Shown here: positions 1 to 7,333 of the stretch, piece after piece
Numbering within the stretch: the stretch's first letter is position 1
Layout of the letters: the number at the start of each line of letters is the position of its first letter
Source of the DNA: a virus
Strand: one strand, 5' to 3'
Virus record (IMG/VR): IMGVR_UViG_3300020203_000072
Coordinates: 1 to 28,824 of that record
DNA length: 28,824 nucleotides
Notes under the pieces: model-generated
What the model was told of the DNA's origin: nothing
The model's database searches: none
Seen by the model: the letters and a program-made list of their open reading frames with translations, nothing else
Translations under genes and position numbers: made by a program

Positions 1-357
1 GATGGGTGCTCAATCAGAGAAGCACTTATAGGAGATTTCTTTGTTTCGGTCTTACTTAAAAAAGAGAAGCTGCTGGAAAATGTTTTGCGCAATTACTTTG
101 TTGCTTCAATATCTTGTCCAACTCCGCACTTCGATCAAACGGTTTATAAGTACGACTCTAAGAAAGAAAGCATTCAGTTTTTGTGGGTTGTTCCAGATCA
201 GGAAACATGCCTTACGTTTAAAGAAAATAAACATATTATAGTTCCTGCAGAGCGTGGACTATTGCAATTTATATTAGATTATTATAATGGTAATCTGCAT
301 AAGGTTTGTAAGACCCAAAATGGAGAGACTATGAATCCTGGATCGTTATTATTATAG
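1..357 (+). CDS. Conserved phage protein, C-terminal part (gene cut by window edge)
   Basis: The reading frame is open from base 1, so only the last 118 residues are visible and the start lies outside the window. An internal ATG at base 85 has no good ribosome site and should not be used. The protein is soluble-looking and mixed alpha/beta, with no membrane segment, and contains CPTPHFDQTVYKYD and an FLWVVPDQETC stretch. It lies directly upstream of the small membrane gene and the scaffold. In phages with this capsid type such a gene normally sits between portal and scaffold, so a head-assembly role is inferred from position only. I do not recognise a catalytic motif. Confidence 0.7.
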   Translation, partial: DGCSIREALIGDFFVSVLLKKEKLLENVLRNYFVASISCPTPHFDQTVYKYDSKKESIQFLWVVPDQETCLTFKENKHIIVPAERGLLQFILDYYNGNLHKVCKTQNGETMNPGSLLL

Positions 358-368
358 GAGTAGAGTAA

Positions 369-578
369 ATGGATGTTAGAAGAAAGCCTGGAAGACCATT
401 TAAAGTAGCTACAGGAGTTCCAGTAAGAGTAGTTACAGATTTTCCAGTGTCACTAGATAAGCTAGAATCGTTACGTTTAAAAATTAAATGTATTTTGCAG
501 ACTGTTAGTATTGTTACTTTTGGAGTAGTGCTGGTAAGTGCTATAAATTTATTATCACAGTTTATATACTGTTTATAG
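369..578 (+). CDS. Small single-pass membrane protein
   Basis: This 69-residue protein has a basic, proline-containing N-terminus (RRKPGRPFKV), a short charged helix at about residues 29-40, and one hydrophobic segment at about 43-66 ending near the C-terminus. Start choice is supported by AGGAG at 356-360, eight bases before the ATG. It lies in the head operon, 11 bases after the preceding stop and 11 bases before the scaffold start. A single membrane span next to an endolysin gene two positions downstream would fit a holin or a small lysis accessory protein, but nothing in the sequence proves this. The charged N-terminus and lone span could equally be an unrelated membrane peptide. Confidence 0.6.
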   Translation: MDVRRKPGRPFKVATGVPVRVVTDFPVSLDKLESLRLKIKCILQTVSIVTFGVVLVSAINLLSQFIYCL

Positions 579-589
579 GAGCATGATAA

Positions 590-1510
590 ATGAGCAATAA
601 AAAAAGAGGACCTTCGGTTGAACAACGTGGTGATATTGAAATGCCACCATTAGATTACGTAATGCCTAAAGACTTAGGCGGATCAGGTGTGATTGAAACG
701 CCGCAAGAAATACAACAAGTGCATGATTACGCGCAAGATCAATCAATGGAGCAAGAAGAGCCAGAAGAGACGCAAGAAGTTTATTCAGAAGTAGAACAAG
801 AAGTTGAATTAGATCCCAGATCTACTCCTGATATTAAAAAACAGAAGACGCAGCAAGAAAACTTTAAAGAAGTTCGAATGGCTAAGGAGCGGGCAGAACG
901 CGAGCGTGATGCACTTATGTCTCAGATGCTCGACATGCAGTCTAAATTACAAGCGAACCAGCAAAATAACCAACAAGTCAAACAACCAATAGTTGAAGAG
1001 AGAGAGTGGTTTGATGACCTTGATCCAGAATCTTTAGTTGAAGGTAAGCAACTACAAAAAGTTGCCCAAGACTTTAAAGCAATGAAAAAACAATTACAAC
1101 AGCAACAAGCTCAATCTCAACAACTTGCTACTGAAGCAAAGATACGATCTCAGTACCCTGATTTTGATCAAGTGTTTAATTCAGGTACTATTACTAGTTT
1201 AAATGAAATGTATCCAGATGTTGCCAATGCTTTACGTGTTATGCCTGATGATTATAATAAGGCGACTGCTGCATATACTATGATTAAAAATCTTGGAATA
1301 TATAAAGGAAATGAAGTGAAAAAGCCTGCTTATGAATCAGATGTTTTAAAAGCTAAAGTTAACGCATCTAAACCTAGACCATTAACATCAGTTAATCCAC
1401 AACAAGGCGACAGCCCTTTGTCAAAAGCTAATGCATTTGCCAATGGTTTAACTAAAGAACTAAAAGAACAAATGCTAAAAGAAATGAATGAAGCTAGAAA
1501 AGGTCATTAG
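590..1510 (+). CDS. Probable capsid scaffolding protein
   Basis: A 306-residue, very hydrophilic protein. The first ~85 residues are acidic (runs of E, Q and D). Residues ~85-125 and ~150-185 are predicted coiled coil, with heptad-like KERAERERDAL and a Gln-rich KKQLQQQQAQSQQ stretch. The C-terminal third is a mixed helical region ending in a basic tail (KEQMLKEMNEARKGH). Acidic N-terminus, central coiled coil and short basic C-terminus are the usual layout of tailed-phage scaffolds, whose basic end contacts the coat. Position just before the major capsid gene agrees. The ribosome site AGGAG lies 10 bases before the ATG. No protease domain is seen, so the scaffold is probably released rather than self-cleaved. 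Family assignment rests on composition and context. Confidence 0.75.
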   Translation: MSNKKRGPSVEQRGDIEMPPLDYVMPKDLGGSGVIETPQEIQQVHDYAQDQSMEQEEPEETQEVYSEVEQEVELDPRSTPDIKKQKTQQENFKEVRMAKERAERERDALMSQMLDMQSKLQANQQNNQQVKQPIVEEREWFDDLDPESLVEGKQLQKVAQDFKAMKKQLQQQQAQSQQLATEAKIRSQYPDFDQVFNSGTITSLNEMYPDVANALRVMPDDYNKATAAYTMIKNLGIYKGNEVKKPAYESDVLKAKVNASKPRPLTSVNPQQGDSPLSKANAFANGLTKELKEQMLKEMNEARKGH

Positions 1511-1864
1511 ATGACTCTTCAGCAAAGACAAGCAACCTTTGCTTTCAATGTAGCCTTGTTAATAAACCATATCTTTGAGAGTAATCATTCAGTTACGTTT
1601 TCAGAAGCGTATCGTACTCCTGAACAAGCAGCACTTAATGCAAAGTCTGGTAAAGGTATACGCAATAGTCTCCATTGTAAAAGATTGGCTATTGATTTAA
1701 ATCTTTTTAATTCAGGCAGAAAATATTTAATCAAAAAAAGTGATTATGAGCCATTTGGAATCTACTGGAAAAGTTTAAATCCTGCTAATAGATGGGGTGG
1801 TGACTTCATTAAGCTTGGCGGTAAGATAGACGACTCGAATCATTTTGAGATGCAAGATAAGTAA
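1511..1864 (+). CDS. M15-family peptidoglycan peptidase (endolysin)
   Basis: This 117-residue protein has the metal-site pattern of the VanY/T5-type M15 peptidases: SEAYRTPEQ at 31-39, H55 in SLHCKRLAIDLNLF, D62 seven residues later, and D108-x2-H111 in DDSNHFE. The spacing H-x6-D and D-x2-H matches the zinc ligands and catalytic Asp of the phage T5 L-alanyl-D-glutamate endopeptidase family (established knowledge). It should cut the peptide stem of peptidoglycan for host lysis. There is no signal peptide or signal-anchor segment, so export would need a holin. The ATG follows the scaffold stop directly with no gap, so translation is probably coupled. It sits inside the head operon, between scaffold and coat, which is an uncommon place for a lysis gene. 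A virion-associated role is the alternative. Confidence 0.88.
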   Translation: MTLQQRQATFAFNVALLINHIFESNHSVTFSEAYRTPEQAALNAKSGKGIRNSLHCKRLAIDLNLFNSGRKYLIKKSDYEPFGIYWKSLNPANRWGGDFIKLGGKIDDSNHFEMQDK

Positions 1865-1896
1865 AACGTTTCATTAAGGACTCCCTCCTTTTTATT

Positions 1897-1931
1897 GTAG
1901 AGCGCTTATGATTCGGCGCTCTACTCTTTTT
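1897..1931 (+). terminator. Intrinsic terminator upstream of the capsid gene
   Basis: GTAGAGCGC (1897-1905) pairs perfectly with GCGCTCTAC (1916-1924), a 9-bp stem with a 10-nt loop, followed by TCTTTTT. A short T-rich stretch also precedes the stem. It separates scaffold/endolysin from the capsid gene, so partial termination could lower or uncouple their relative expression. No convincing sigma70 promoter was found between 1932 and 2133. Confidence 0.75.
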
Positions 1932-2090
1932 ATGTTGATTTGTTGTAAACCATTTTCCAAAATTCTTGCCTTCCATAAAAATATCCCTAATAATGTTGTT
2001 AAGCGTAATTCGAGAAGTCGCTTATCTCAAAAACTTCGGCGTAAAGATTCTCGCCAGATCATTCTAGACGTATTAAGATTTCGTCAATCT

Positions 2091-2133
2091 AAAGGACAAA
2101 ATAGTTATGTGTATTATATCCTAAGGACAAAAT
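2091..2133 (+). promoter_or_regulatory. Duplicated ribosome-binding leader of the capsid gene, with a 5-codon mini-ORF
   Basis: AAAGGACAAAAT (2091-2102) is repeated with one change at 2122-2133, directly before the capsid ATG at 2134. AAGGA at 2123-2127 has a 6-base spacing to that ATG. The first copy precedes ATG at 2107, which opens a mini-ORF reading MCIIS. Its TAA (2122-2124) overlaps the second ribosome site. The bases are plain to see; a coupling or leader function is inference. Confidence 0.4.
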
Positions 2134-3509
2134 ATGTCTATTACGACAACGAGTTCCTTAAAGTAGTGAGGAATTAAAATCTTTGGTAATTGACTTGGAA
2201 GCCCGATGGGGTGACAGGGGGCAAGCGTAATGGTAGCCTGATCGACTAAACCCAGAGACCCGCAAGGGATGCGATAGTCAGAACACGAACTATAAAATGA
2301 AATTCGTGAAGGAGATTCGAAGAAGTTTCCTCGCTGAGAAATCAGTCAGTAGATCGATTAGATCGAAGTAACAGAAATGACCGGCTCCAGTTCAACAGAG
2401 CTTTAGCTTCAAACTTTTGTCAGTTCCAGTTCCAAATATGATTCATTAGTAATATTGTGAATTTAAAACCTATCCTGATTGACTTGGACGGCCGACGGGC
2501 TAACAAGGGGCAAGTTTAAATACAGCCTGAACGACTTAGCGGATGGGGCTCGAAAGAGTATGCGAAAGTCTGAACTCTACGAATATATGAAGGTAGAGAG
2601 GGAGATCCGAAGAGGTTTCCCCGCCTAGCAATAGGTCATTAAAGTAACAGATTGAAGATCCCTGCGATGCTTAAACAAATGCCTCGTAATGGTGGTACAA
2701 CTCTGCGTATGCGTAGATACAATCCACTTGCAACAGCACTTGTTCCATTAGGAAACACTGGCGTTACTCCACCAGCTCAGCAATTAACAGCTGTTGATAT
2801 TGACGCTAAGATTTCATTTTATGGAAGTTACGTCATATTAAACGAGCAAGTAACGCTACAGTCGCAAGATCCAGTCTTGAATGAAGCGGCAGCTAGACTT
2901 GGCGTAAGTTTACGTCAAACTGAAGATGAGTTGACACGTGATATGCTTGCTTCAACAGCAGCATTTATCAACTGTACAGCTGGTGTAAATGGTGACAATC
3001 CAACTGAGCTTACTCGTTCAGATGTTGATGATGTAGTTCGTGCGTTACTTGGTAACGATGCTTACACAATCATGGATAACATCGAAGGTGAAGATAAATT
3101 TGGTACAGCTCCTGTTCGTGATGCGTATTTTGCGCTTTGCCATACAGATCTTACTAAAGATATGGATTCAGTTGATGGCTTTATCCAAAAGAACCAGTAT
3201 CCATCTCCTATGAATGCATTGCGTTCTGAGTGGGGTGCAATTGGTAACTTAAGATTCTTAGTTTCATCTATTGGATCAATCACTGCTAGTGCTTCAAACT
3301 TAGGCGCGAATGTGTATAACATTTTCTGCGTAGGTATGGAAGCTTATGCTTGTATCGAGCAAGATGGTTACAGCGCAAGCTTTATCTATCGTGCACCAAT
3401 GTATGATGGACCTTTAGCTCTTAATGCTTCTGTTGGTTACAAGTTCGCAGAAGTACCACGTATTCTCAATGACCTTTGGGTATTGAATCTACGTTGTACA
3501 TTAGCGTAA
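2134..3509 (+). CDS. Major capsid protein, N4-gp56 type, split by two group I introns
   Basis: Read as join(2134-2159, 2380-2446, 2655-3509), giving 315 residues. Exon 1 encodes MSITTTSSL; the last codon is split TT|A. Exon 2 encodes PAPVQQSFSFKLLSV and PVPNMIH. Exon 3 begins KIPAMLKQMPRNGG. The joined N-terminus restores the normal start of this coat family, where an SFSFKLLS-like helix, then PN-IHKIPAM and TLRMRRYNPLATA-VPLGNTG, run together. An unspliced reading stops after ten codons, or must begin at TTG 2652 without a ribosome site. AAGGA at 2123-2127 serves the ATG at 2134. The HK97-type coat forms the capsid shell. Later recognisable stretches include VILNEQVTLQSQDPVLNEAA, NIEGEDKFGTAPVRDAYFAL and FAEVPRILNDLWVLNLR. 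Splicing must be efficient because this is the most abundant virion protein. Exon boundaries are predicted from P1 pairing and reading frame. Confidence 0.92.
2160..2379 (+). ncRNA. Group I intron 1 in the capsid gene (220 nt, no ORF)
   Basis: P1: exon AGTTCCTT (2152-2159) pairs with GAGGAATT (2168-2175), with a T.G pair at the splice site. P3: TCTTTGGT (2180-2187) pairs with 2250-2258, one bulge. P7: GACTA (2244-2248) with TAGTC (2275-2279). P8: CCC (2259-2261) with GGG (2266-2268), closed by GCAA. A 3' hairpin CACGAA/TTCGTG follows P7. The 3' end reads GTAACAGAAATG, terminal G at 2379. The order P3-P7-P3'-P8-P7' is that of the group I core. At 220 nt it is close to the minimal size known for such ribozymes. 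No homing endonuclease is encoded. Confidence 0.88.
2447..2654 (+). ncRNA. Group I intron 2 in the capsid gene (208 nt, no ORF)
   Basis: P1: exon GATTCAT (2440-2446) pairs with GTGAATT (2457-2463), again with T.G at the splice site. P3: CCTATCC (2469-2475) with GGATGGG (2541-2547). P7: GACTT (2533-2537) with AAGTC (2566-2570). P8: CTC (2549-2551) with GAG (2556-2558), closed by GAAA. A 3' hairpin CTCTAC/GTAGAG follows. The 3' end reads GTAACAGATTG, terminal G at 2654. It shares TTGACTTGGA, GGGGCAAG, AGCCTGA, ATGCGA and GTAACAGA with intron 1, so the two are relatives. It joins codons for MIH and KIP without loss of frame. Confidence 0.88.
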
Positions 3510-3525
3510 TCGAGAAAAGAATATT

Positions 3526-4518
3526 ATGGATAATACAATCGTTCAACAAGGTCGATTTACAGCTACTGGATCTGCAGTAACTTTAGAGATTCGTTCAGAT
3601 GTAGATTGGATGGCGGTTTATAACGTCACTCAAGCTGCTGCTTCTCAAACTACAGCTGTTGGTGTTAAATACTACTGGCAGCGCGGTTTTCCTGCTGCTG
3701 CTAAATGGACTACATTTAAATCTAACGCAGCTAACGCAGCTAACTTAGATCAGTATATTACTTCAAGCGGATTTACTTTAGTTGATAGTTCTGTTCAAAC
3801 TCCTGGAGTTTTGAACGCTACAATTACAGCTATTTCTGCTGCAGCTATTCCAGTTGTTACTAATAGTGGAACAAACGGTTTATCTGCTGGTGATATAGTT
3901 CGTCTATTTAATGTTGCTTCTGCGCAACAAGTTGGTGGATTTGATTTCACAGTTGGTTATAACACATTAAGTGCTACTACTTTCTCTCTAGACTATATGC
4001 CTACTATTGTTGCAGGTACTACTGGTTCTTGGAGAAAAATTAACTTTGATCCAATTTTCTATCCACGTCGTCGTTATATTACAAAAATTACTGCAGCTCA
4101 AAATGCTGTTGTAACTATGTCTGTAACTCACGGTTACAAAGTTGGACAACAAGTTCGTATGGTTGTTCCTGCTGCATTTGGCATGATCCAAATGGACGGA
4201 CTATTGGCAACAATTACGGCAATCAATACAACAACTACATCTGGCAACTCAATTACTTTAGATGTTGATTCTTCAACATTTACTGCATTTGCTTGGCCTC
4301 TTTCTGCTGCTGTTCCATTTACAGCTGCTGAAGTAGTTCCAGTTGGTGAAGATACTGCATTCGCATTAAGTGCTGGTGTAGATATCTTAAGCGATGCTAC
4401 ATTGAACACTGCGTTTATTGGAATGGTTCTTGCTGGTGGTATAAATAACCCTGGTGGAGCTGCTTCTGACGTTGTTTACTGGGTAGCTGGTAAATCATTT
4501 AGCGTTTCAAACGCGTAA
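3526..4518 (+). CDS. Virion structural protein with a FCCH-like beta domain
   Basis: A 330-residue, Ala/Thr/Val-rich, beta-dominated protein with no membrane span and no catalytic motif. Residues ~195-250 (VTMSVTHGYKVGQQVRM, then a MDGLLATITAI stretch and SITLDVDSS) resemble the small beta-barrel often labelled ubiquitin-activating-enzyme FCCH domain in phage structural proteins. Residues ~94-150 look like a diverged copy (LNATITAISAA, SAGDIVRLFNV, FTVGYNTLSATTFSLD). It lies 16 bases after the capsid gene and is followed by a strong GC hairpin, fitting an abundant capsid-surface, decoration or neck protein. The ribosome site is weak (GAGAAAAG). The specific virion location is not known. Confidence 0.65.
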   Translation: MDNTIVQQGRFTATGSAVTLEIRSDVDWMAVYNVTQAAASQTTAVGVKYYWQRGFPAAAKWTTFKSNAANAANLDQYITSSGFTLVDSSVQTPGVLNATITAISAAAIPVVTNSGTNGLSAGDIVRLFNVASAQQVGGFDFTVGYNTLSATTFSLDYMPTIVAGTTGSWRKINFDPIFYPRRRYITKITAAQNAVVTMSVTHGYKVGQQVRMVVPAAFGMIQMDGLLATITAINTTTTSGNSITLDVDSSTFTAFAWPLSAAVPFTAAEVVPVGEDTAFALSAGVDILSDATLNTAFIGMVLAGGINNPGGAASDVVYWVAGKSFSVSNA

Positions 4519-4532
4519 TTAAGTAATTACAA

Positions 4533-4560
4533 TGTGCCCCCTTGAAATAGAGGGGGCACA
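4533..4560 (+). terminator. GC-rich hairpin after the structural gene, no U-tract
   Basis: TGTGCCCCC (4533-4541) pairs perfectly with GGGGGCACA (4552-4560) around a 10-nt loop. The bases after it (CTATATAAAGG) lack a T-run, so classical intrinsic termination is doubtful. A stable mRNA 3'-end or processing stem between the abundant upstream gene and the next gene is equally possible. Confidence 0.5.
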
Positions 4561-4576
4561 CTATATAAAGGATTTT

Positions 4577-5023
4577 ATGTCTAATTTAAACTCTCTGGAA
4601 TTGAACTCTGCAAAAAGCAAAGAAGGGTCTAAAGATTCTTTAAAGTTTCAACAAGCAGCACGTCCTTTTTTAACACGATCTAAAAAATTAACAAAAGAAG
4701 AAAAAGAAGTTATCGCTAAAGACCTTAAGGTTAAGCGAGATAAAGATCGTACGCCTGTTCGTGGAATATTTAAATATCACGAGTGCCCAGGAGGGTCTTT
4801 CGGATTTATGTTTAAAAAGTATGCAGAAGATCCGCTTGAAAAATATCAAATGATTGATGGTGAAGTTTATACAATTCCTCTTGGAGTTGCTCGACATTTA
4901 AATACAAATGTCTGGTACCCTGTTCATAAGTATCAAAGTAAAGATTCTGTACTGTCTTTCCAAGAAAAAGTAAGACGTACAAGTTTCCAAAGCTTAGAGT
5001 TTTCAGAAGAAGCTACGTTATAG
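4577..5023 (+). CDS. Conserved phage hypothetical protein (head/neck region)
   Basis: This 148-residue protein starts at ATG 4577 behind AAAGG. An upstream in-frame ATG at 4532 lies inside the hairpin and lacks a ribosome site. The N-terminal ~50 residues are charged and lysine-rich, probably helical or disordered. The C-terminal ~90 residues are a compact beta-rich region with FKYHECPGGSFGFMFKKY, DGEVYTIPLGVARHLN, VWYPVHKY and RTSFQSLEF. A protein of this pattern recurs beside capsid and connector genes in N4-gp56-type phages. I know no experimental function. A head-completion or connector role is inferred from position. Confidence 0.6.
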   Translation: MSNLNSLELNSAKSKEGSKDSLKFQQAARPFLTRSKKLTKEEKEVIAKDLKVKRDKDRTPVRGIFKYHECPGGSFGFMFKKYAEDPLEKYQMIDGEVYTIPLGVARHLNTNVWYPVHKYQSKDSVLSFQEKVRRTSFQSLEFSEEATL

Positions 5024-5045
5024 TAGCAAATTAAATGGAGGTTAC

Positions 5046-5648
5046 GTGTCTATCCTAGCAATTGAAAATCCTGTCTTTCAACGAGCGATGAGAGTTATAT
5101 CGTCCATTACAAACGATTATCCTGCTGTTGTTACAACTACGTTTGCCCATCAATATTTAGATGGACTTGTAGTCCGTTTGATTATTCCTAAAGGATACGG
5201 CATGACTCAAGCAAATCAATTGTACGCCCCTATTATCGTGACAGGTGATACTACGTTTACAATTGATGTTGATGCTCGATATTTTGATAAGTTTATAACA
5301 ACACTTATTGTTGATACAACTGATGGATCTGGTAACGCGAGTGGGAATATTTATTCTCAGGTTACAGTTGTTAATCAACCAGCTGCTGGACAGACATTTA
5401 CTATTGGCACTCAGGTATTTAATATTCCTTTTGGTGGTGGTGACTTAACAACAAGTGGTGCAGCATTAGGAACGTACAATATATCTACTGGTGCTTATAC
5501 ATTTACAGGTGCAAGTGCAAGCACTTCCATTGTATGGAATCCTATTAGCTTTCCCTATAATCAACAGTATCCTCAAACTCTGCCAACGGCTGAAAAGTCT
5601 GATACGCTACTGAACGCTACTCAAAATATCTTACCATTCAATAGTTAA
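5046..5648 (+). CDS. Neck/tail structural protein with FCCH-like and shared beta modules
   Basis: This 200-residue protein starts at GTG 5046, with GGAGG five bases upstream. Residues ~31-80 (FAHQYLDGLVVRLIIPKGYG, then ANQLYAPIIVTGDTTFTIDV) are a FCCH-like beta barrel. Residues ~115-166 (GQTFTIGTQVFN, YNISTGAYTFTGASASTSI) form a second beta module, near-identical in pattern to residues ~96-150 of the 837-residue protein encoded at 7334-9847. There is no signal peptide or membrane segment. The gene lies 11 bases before the putative head-tail adaptor. A neck or tail-assembly component is the likely role. Confidence 0.6.
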   Translation: MSILAIENPVFQRAMRVISSITNDYPAVVTTTFAHQYLDGLVVRLIIPKGYGMTQANQLYAPIIVTGDTTFTIDVDARYFDKFITTLIVDTTDGSGNASGNIYSQVTVVNQPAAGQTFTIGTQVFNIPFGGGDLTTSGAALGTYNISTGAYTFTGASASTSIVWNPISFPYNQQYPQTLPTAEKSDTLLNATQNILPFNS

Positions 5649-5659
5649 GGAGATTAGTA

Positions 5660-6733
5660 ATGGCAACACCTGATTCAATTTTATCAACATTAGATCAAAT
5701 CAAAGTTAAAGTCCGTAGACTTACTCGAAGTATGTCTGATTCTCAGCTGACTAATCAGCAGCTTGAAGACTACATAAATACATTCGTATTATATGACTTT
5801 CCTGAGCATCTTAGATTGTTCAACCTTCAAAAGACTTTTACATTCTTCACTGAACCATTTATTGATGTTTATGAATCAAATGATACTCCAACCAGTGTCT
5901 TTTATAACTTTAAGAATAAGTATTTAAATATAATGCCTCCTGTATATGTAGCAGGTCGGCAATCACTGTATATGCAGTCTAGAGAGCAGTTCTTTGGTAT
6001 TTATCCAATGACTAATAGTATTGCTTCTATTGGCACTGCTGGTAATGGTGCTATTGCATCATTCTCTGGATATATCAATACTCGTCAGGCAAATATTCCA
6101 GCAGGACTTGTTCAAGTTTTACTTCTTTTAAGAAATAATGTGTTGTTTAGTTCGCTTGATGTGAGCGGTAACAGTCTTGCTTTGATTGATTATCCTATAA
6201 GCTCATTGATTGGGAATTTGTATGTTCCTGGTAGCGCTCCAACTTCAACGACAACTCAGGATCCAATTAATTATATTAATTACACAACAGGTCAGTTTGT
6301 AATCACATTTAGTGCCGCTCCTGCATCAGGAGTGACAATAAATAGTCAGACAGTTTTAGTACAGCCAACTCTGCCACAATCAGTACTCTTTTATGATGGT
6401 AAGTTTACCATGAGACCAGTCCCTGATCAGGCCTATAGAGTTAATATGGAAGTAGCTGTAAGACCAACAGAATTGCTTTCAGGAACGCAAGCTCCTGAGC
6501 TGTCTGAGTGGTGGCAGTTGATAGCAATCGGCGCAAGTATCAAAGTTTTCCAAGACAGAATGGACTTAGAGAGTGTAAACTTGGTAATGCCTGAGTTCAA
6601 AGTTCAAATGAATTTAGTTAACAGAAGAACAATAGTTCAAAACACTACTCAAAGAACTACTACAATCTATCAGAATGAATCTGGTGGTGTGGGAGGTAGT
6701 GCTGCTGGTGGTGGATTCGGTAATACATTTTAA
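5660..6733 (+). CDS. Probable head-to-tail adaptor/connector protein
   Basis: A 357-residue protein. The N-terminal ~50 residues form a helical VRRLTRSMSDSQLTNQQLED and YINTFVLYDFPEHLRLF segment that I recognise as conserved in phage proteins encoded between capsid and tail-hub genes. The middle is beta-rich and includes a module at ~207-230 (NYTTGQFVITFSAAPASGVT) related to the beta modules of the neighbouring structural proteins. Residues ~275-320 are helical (LSEWWQLIAIGASIKVFQD), and the C-terminus is a Gly-rich tail. AAGGAG precedes the ATG. By position and architecture it would join the portal ring to the tail. The exact homologue (gp4-like or other) cannot be settled without structure comparison. 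Confidence 0.6.
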   Translation: MATPDSILSTLDQIKVKVRRLTRSMSDSQLTNQQLEDYINTFVLYDFPEHLRLFNLQKTFTFFTEPFIDVYESNDTPTSVFYNFKNKYLNIMPPVYVAGRQSLYMQSREQFFGIYPMTNSIASIGTAGNGAIASFSGYINTRQANIPAGLVQVLLLLRNNVLFSSLDVSGNSLALIDYPISSLIGNLYVPGSAPTSTTTQDPINYINYTTGQFVITFSAAPASGVTINSQTVLVQPTLPQSVLFYDGKFTMRPVPDQAYRVNMEVAVRPTELLSGTQAPELSEWWQLIAIGASIKVFQDRMDLESVNLVMPEFKVQMNLVNRRTIVQNTTQRTTTIYQNESGGVGGSAAGGGFGNTF

Positions 6734-6750
6734 AAATTAAAGGATAAATT

Positions 6751-7332
6751 ATGGCATACCAGGCGCAAAAGCCCCAGCCAACAGATGTTAAGAGCCAATC
6801 TCAAGCAGATTTACTAGGTAATTTTCAAGCACTAAGTCCTTTTGGAAATGGATTTGCAGATTTCACTGTTAAAGTAGCTACTCCAGCTATTGCTGCAAAC
6901 GATACAGGCCTTTATACACGCAATAATGCGACAACTGTTCAAAATGAGATGTATATTCAAAAAAGAACTAATAACGCAGACGCTCAAGTTCCTATGACTG
7001 CATCTAGTATAAATAATGTTGCTTCTTCAGTTAATATGCCTGGTTGGTCATATTTACCAAGTGGAATATTGATCAAATGGGGCAATATTGACATTGCGAC
7101 ATCCAATGTCAATGTGTACGTCAATGTTGACTCAATAAGCGGTGGACCAGCATTCACTAGAATATTTAATGTACAAGTAACTCCTTATTTTGGAACTACA
7201 TCAAGCCCATTATCTGCTGGTGTCCTTTTTCCTATAAACGCATGGACAGGAGCAAGTATCGGTATGTGGGTTAACTCAACAAGTGGAGCTGGCTCTGGTA
7301 AGGGTGTACAATATTTCGTTATAGGGGTCTAA
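6751..7332 (+). CDS. Tail protein with a fibre-type C-terminal domain
   Basis: A 193-residue protein. The N-terminal ~60 residues contain SQADLLGNFQALSPFGNGFA, a likely virion-attachment part. From ~95 onward, MPGWSYLPSGILIKWGNID followed by beta strands and a ...GVLFPINAW... turn matches the pattern of the gp53-like tail-fibre C-terminal domain seen in many phages (G-x-x-x-LPSG-L-x-x-WG, then FP-x-A). There is no enzymatic motif. The gene is preceded by AAAGG and followed after one base by the large tail gene, so the two are translated together. A small tail appendage or receptor-contact protein is likely. Confidence 0.6.
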   Translation: MAYQAQKPQPTDVKSQSQADLLGNFQALSPFGNGFADFTVKVATPAIAANDTGLYTRNNATTVQNEMYIQKRTNNADAQVPMTASSINNVASSVNMPGWSYLPSGILIKWGNIDIATSNVNVYVNVDSISGGPAFTRIFNVQVTPYFGTTSSPLSAGVLFPINAWTGASIGMWVNSTSGAGSGKGVQYFVIGV

Positions 7333-7333
7333 C

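Noticed and set aside
329-625. 98-codon leftward ORF at the left end
   Set aside because: Antisense to two rightward genes with good ribosome sites; composition is that of a shadow frame.
1908-2177. 89-codon rightward ORF before the capsid gene
   Set aside because: It starts in the loop of the terminator, has no ribosome site, and runs over the capsid start and intron 1 in another frame.
2180-2640. tRNA-like or rRNA-like folded region
   Set aside because: No acceptor stem, T-arm or CCA pattern; the pairings are those of two group I introns.
2652-3509. Capsid gene starting at TTG 2652
   Set aside because: No ribosome site and the conserved N-terminus would be missing; the TTG is the last three bases of intron 2.
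4532-4576. Upstream ATG extending the 4577-5023 gene by 15 codons
   Set aside because: It lies inside a stable hairpin without ribosome site; ATG 4577 has AAAGG.
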